Assembly (NCBI RefSeq): GCF_910596095.1
Contig: NC_056539.1
Coordinates: 7,762,501 to 7,826,500 of the forward strand
Length of the DNA stretch: 64,000 nt
Source: Thunnus maccoyii
Lineage: Eukaryota > Chordata > Actinopteri > Scombriformes > Scombridae
Direction: 5' to 3'
Shown here one piece after another: positions 62,986-64,000 of this stretch. Position numbers and translations under genes: made by a program. Each line of letters begins with the position of its first letter. Position 1 is the first letter of the stretch. The notes under the pieces were generated by a model that did not search any database, was not told the DNA's origin, and saw nothing but the letters and a program-made list of their open reading frames with translations.

Positions 62986-64000
62986 ACGATCGCAACATTC
63001 ATTTTCTCCTTCACATCCCTACTAGGTAGAAACACACAGGTGAGTGACTGCCACAGCAAAGTCCCACATATTCCCAAAGATATACCTGTCTAGACATGCA
63101 GCCATATTTCTTAAATAACTGCACAGATCTAGTCAGCAGCATGGTGACAGTCGGTTAAACGTGAGCCAAGTGTGTACAGCCAAACACAAGACAGGACAAG
63201 GCAAACACAAGCACACTCCCCACCTGATCCTGCTTTAAGTGTTTGTTAAAGGTAAACAAATGTCCAGACACTAACTGCACTTGTACATACTTAAAAAACA
63301 CTCAGACAGGACTGCCAAACCTTTTGCTGACAGGAAAAGAATGAGTGACGAGGGGCATTTACAGTAGTTCTGATATATTGTGGGTCAGATCACAACGGTT
63401 GTGAAAAACAGAGAGGAAGCTATGTGGTGTCAGAGGGGAGTTTAGTCCTGAACTGCCCTCCAACCTCTCCAGAGAGAGAGGGAGACAACGGGAAAAACAT
63501 GTCCTCTCACAGATCAGAATCAGAGAATATCTGAATGTTTGGTTTGTTACGCAGTCTTGTGACAGCAGCCTCTGTTTTTCCAAGTCATGTCTTGGTCTTG
63601 GGAGACTCTATAACCGCTGCACAGCACAGCAGAGTCACACAGCAGCACAGAGCAACAGAGGAACCACAAGCCAAAATATAGTAAAACTTGAATCTGGCTG
63701 CATTTGGTACATCAGCATTTTTATGGGAATCACTAATTTAAAACAAAGCATGACACAAATCAAATTCAAGGGTCTTTCTATTGTTCAGCTTTGTCTAGTA
63801 GAGTCAGACGAGCTCCGAGAGAAAAATAATTGTGTCATGCTCCTGTCAGACTTACACAGTGACCCTGAATAAACCAGTGTTTGCTGACGCTGTCAACTGG
63901 TCAACAGCCACCAGGGTTTAAAGCAGGACTGACCCTGCTGTGGTATGTCAGGCTAAACACTGATTTCTGTAATAACTAAATTACTGTCAGGTTATTATGG

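Larger units (their letters stand above)
60020..64000 (-). other. wwc3 5' intron, coding exons not seen
   Basis: No exon for the first WW domain is visible here on the minus strand, so the intron continues past the window edge. Contents include a GT tract (61425-61444), the nested repeat at 62430-62985, and otherwise unassigned sequence. Short open frames on both strands have no family features. Confidence 0.55.

Noticed and set aside
60020-64000. Search for the wwc3 first WW-domain exon
   Set aside because: No minus-strand sequence resembling LPLPxGWEEA or YYIDH with splice sites was found, so it is taken to lie beyond the window.

Overview
This window is vertebrate nuclear DNA. Interrupted genes with GT-AG introns, abundant CA/TG microsatellites and several interspersed repeats that I recognise from ray-finned fish point to a teleost, probably a percomorph. 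Gene identities come from translating exons by eye and matching remembered family sequences. No search was run. There are no operons, ribosomal RNA or tRNA genes, CRISPR arrays or prokaryotic features.

Layout from left to right. 1-6286: a TMEM45-type multi-pass membrane protein gene (+, coding exons 2999-4734). 6287-9527: sft2d2 (+), a small four-helix Golgi traffic protein in eight coding exons. 10254-16142: a large inverted repeat with arms of about 2.9 and 3.0 kb around a 28-bp spacer. Each arm carries one intronless gene for an unrecognised coiled-coil protein, 554 aa on the left (-) and 581 aa on the right (+), transcribed head to head away from a shared centre. 16143-21500: transposon debris, including a decayed LINE reverse transcriptase, a MITE-like palindrome, a Tc1-like 3' end, a short piece matching the palindrome gene, and a second LINE remnant. 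21509-35845: chd1l/ALC1 (+), a 25-exon chromatin remodeler with SNF2 ATPase, macro domain and a C-terminal BRCT-like domain. Its large second intron holds an antisense endogenous retrovirus remnant, and its last introns include two that look U12-type. 36480-41007: a traf3ip2/Act1-type SEFIR adaptor gene (+). 43367-60019: wwc3 (-), with 22 coding exons seen and the 5' end beyond the window. 60020-64000: wwc3 upstream intron with a nested transposon insertion.

The recognised genes are unrelated cellular genes: membrane protein, vesicle traffic, chromatin repair, IL-17 signalling and Hippo scaffold. They do not form one pathway. The most unusual items are the head-to-head palindromic pair of identical-family genes, which I cannot assign to any known family, and the two adjacent U12-type introns in the part of chd1l that encodes the BRCT extension.
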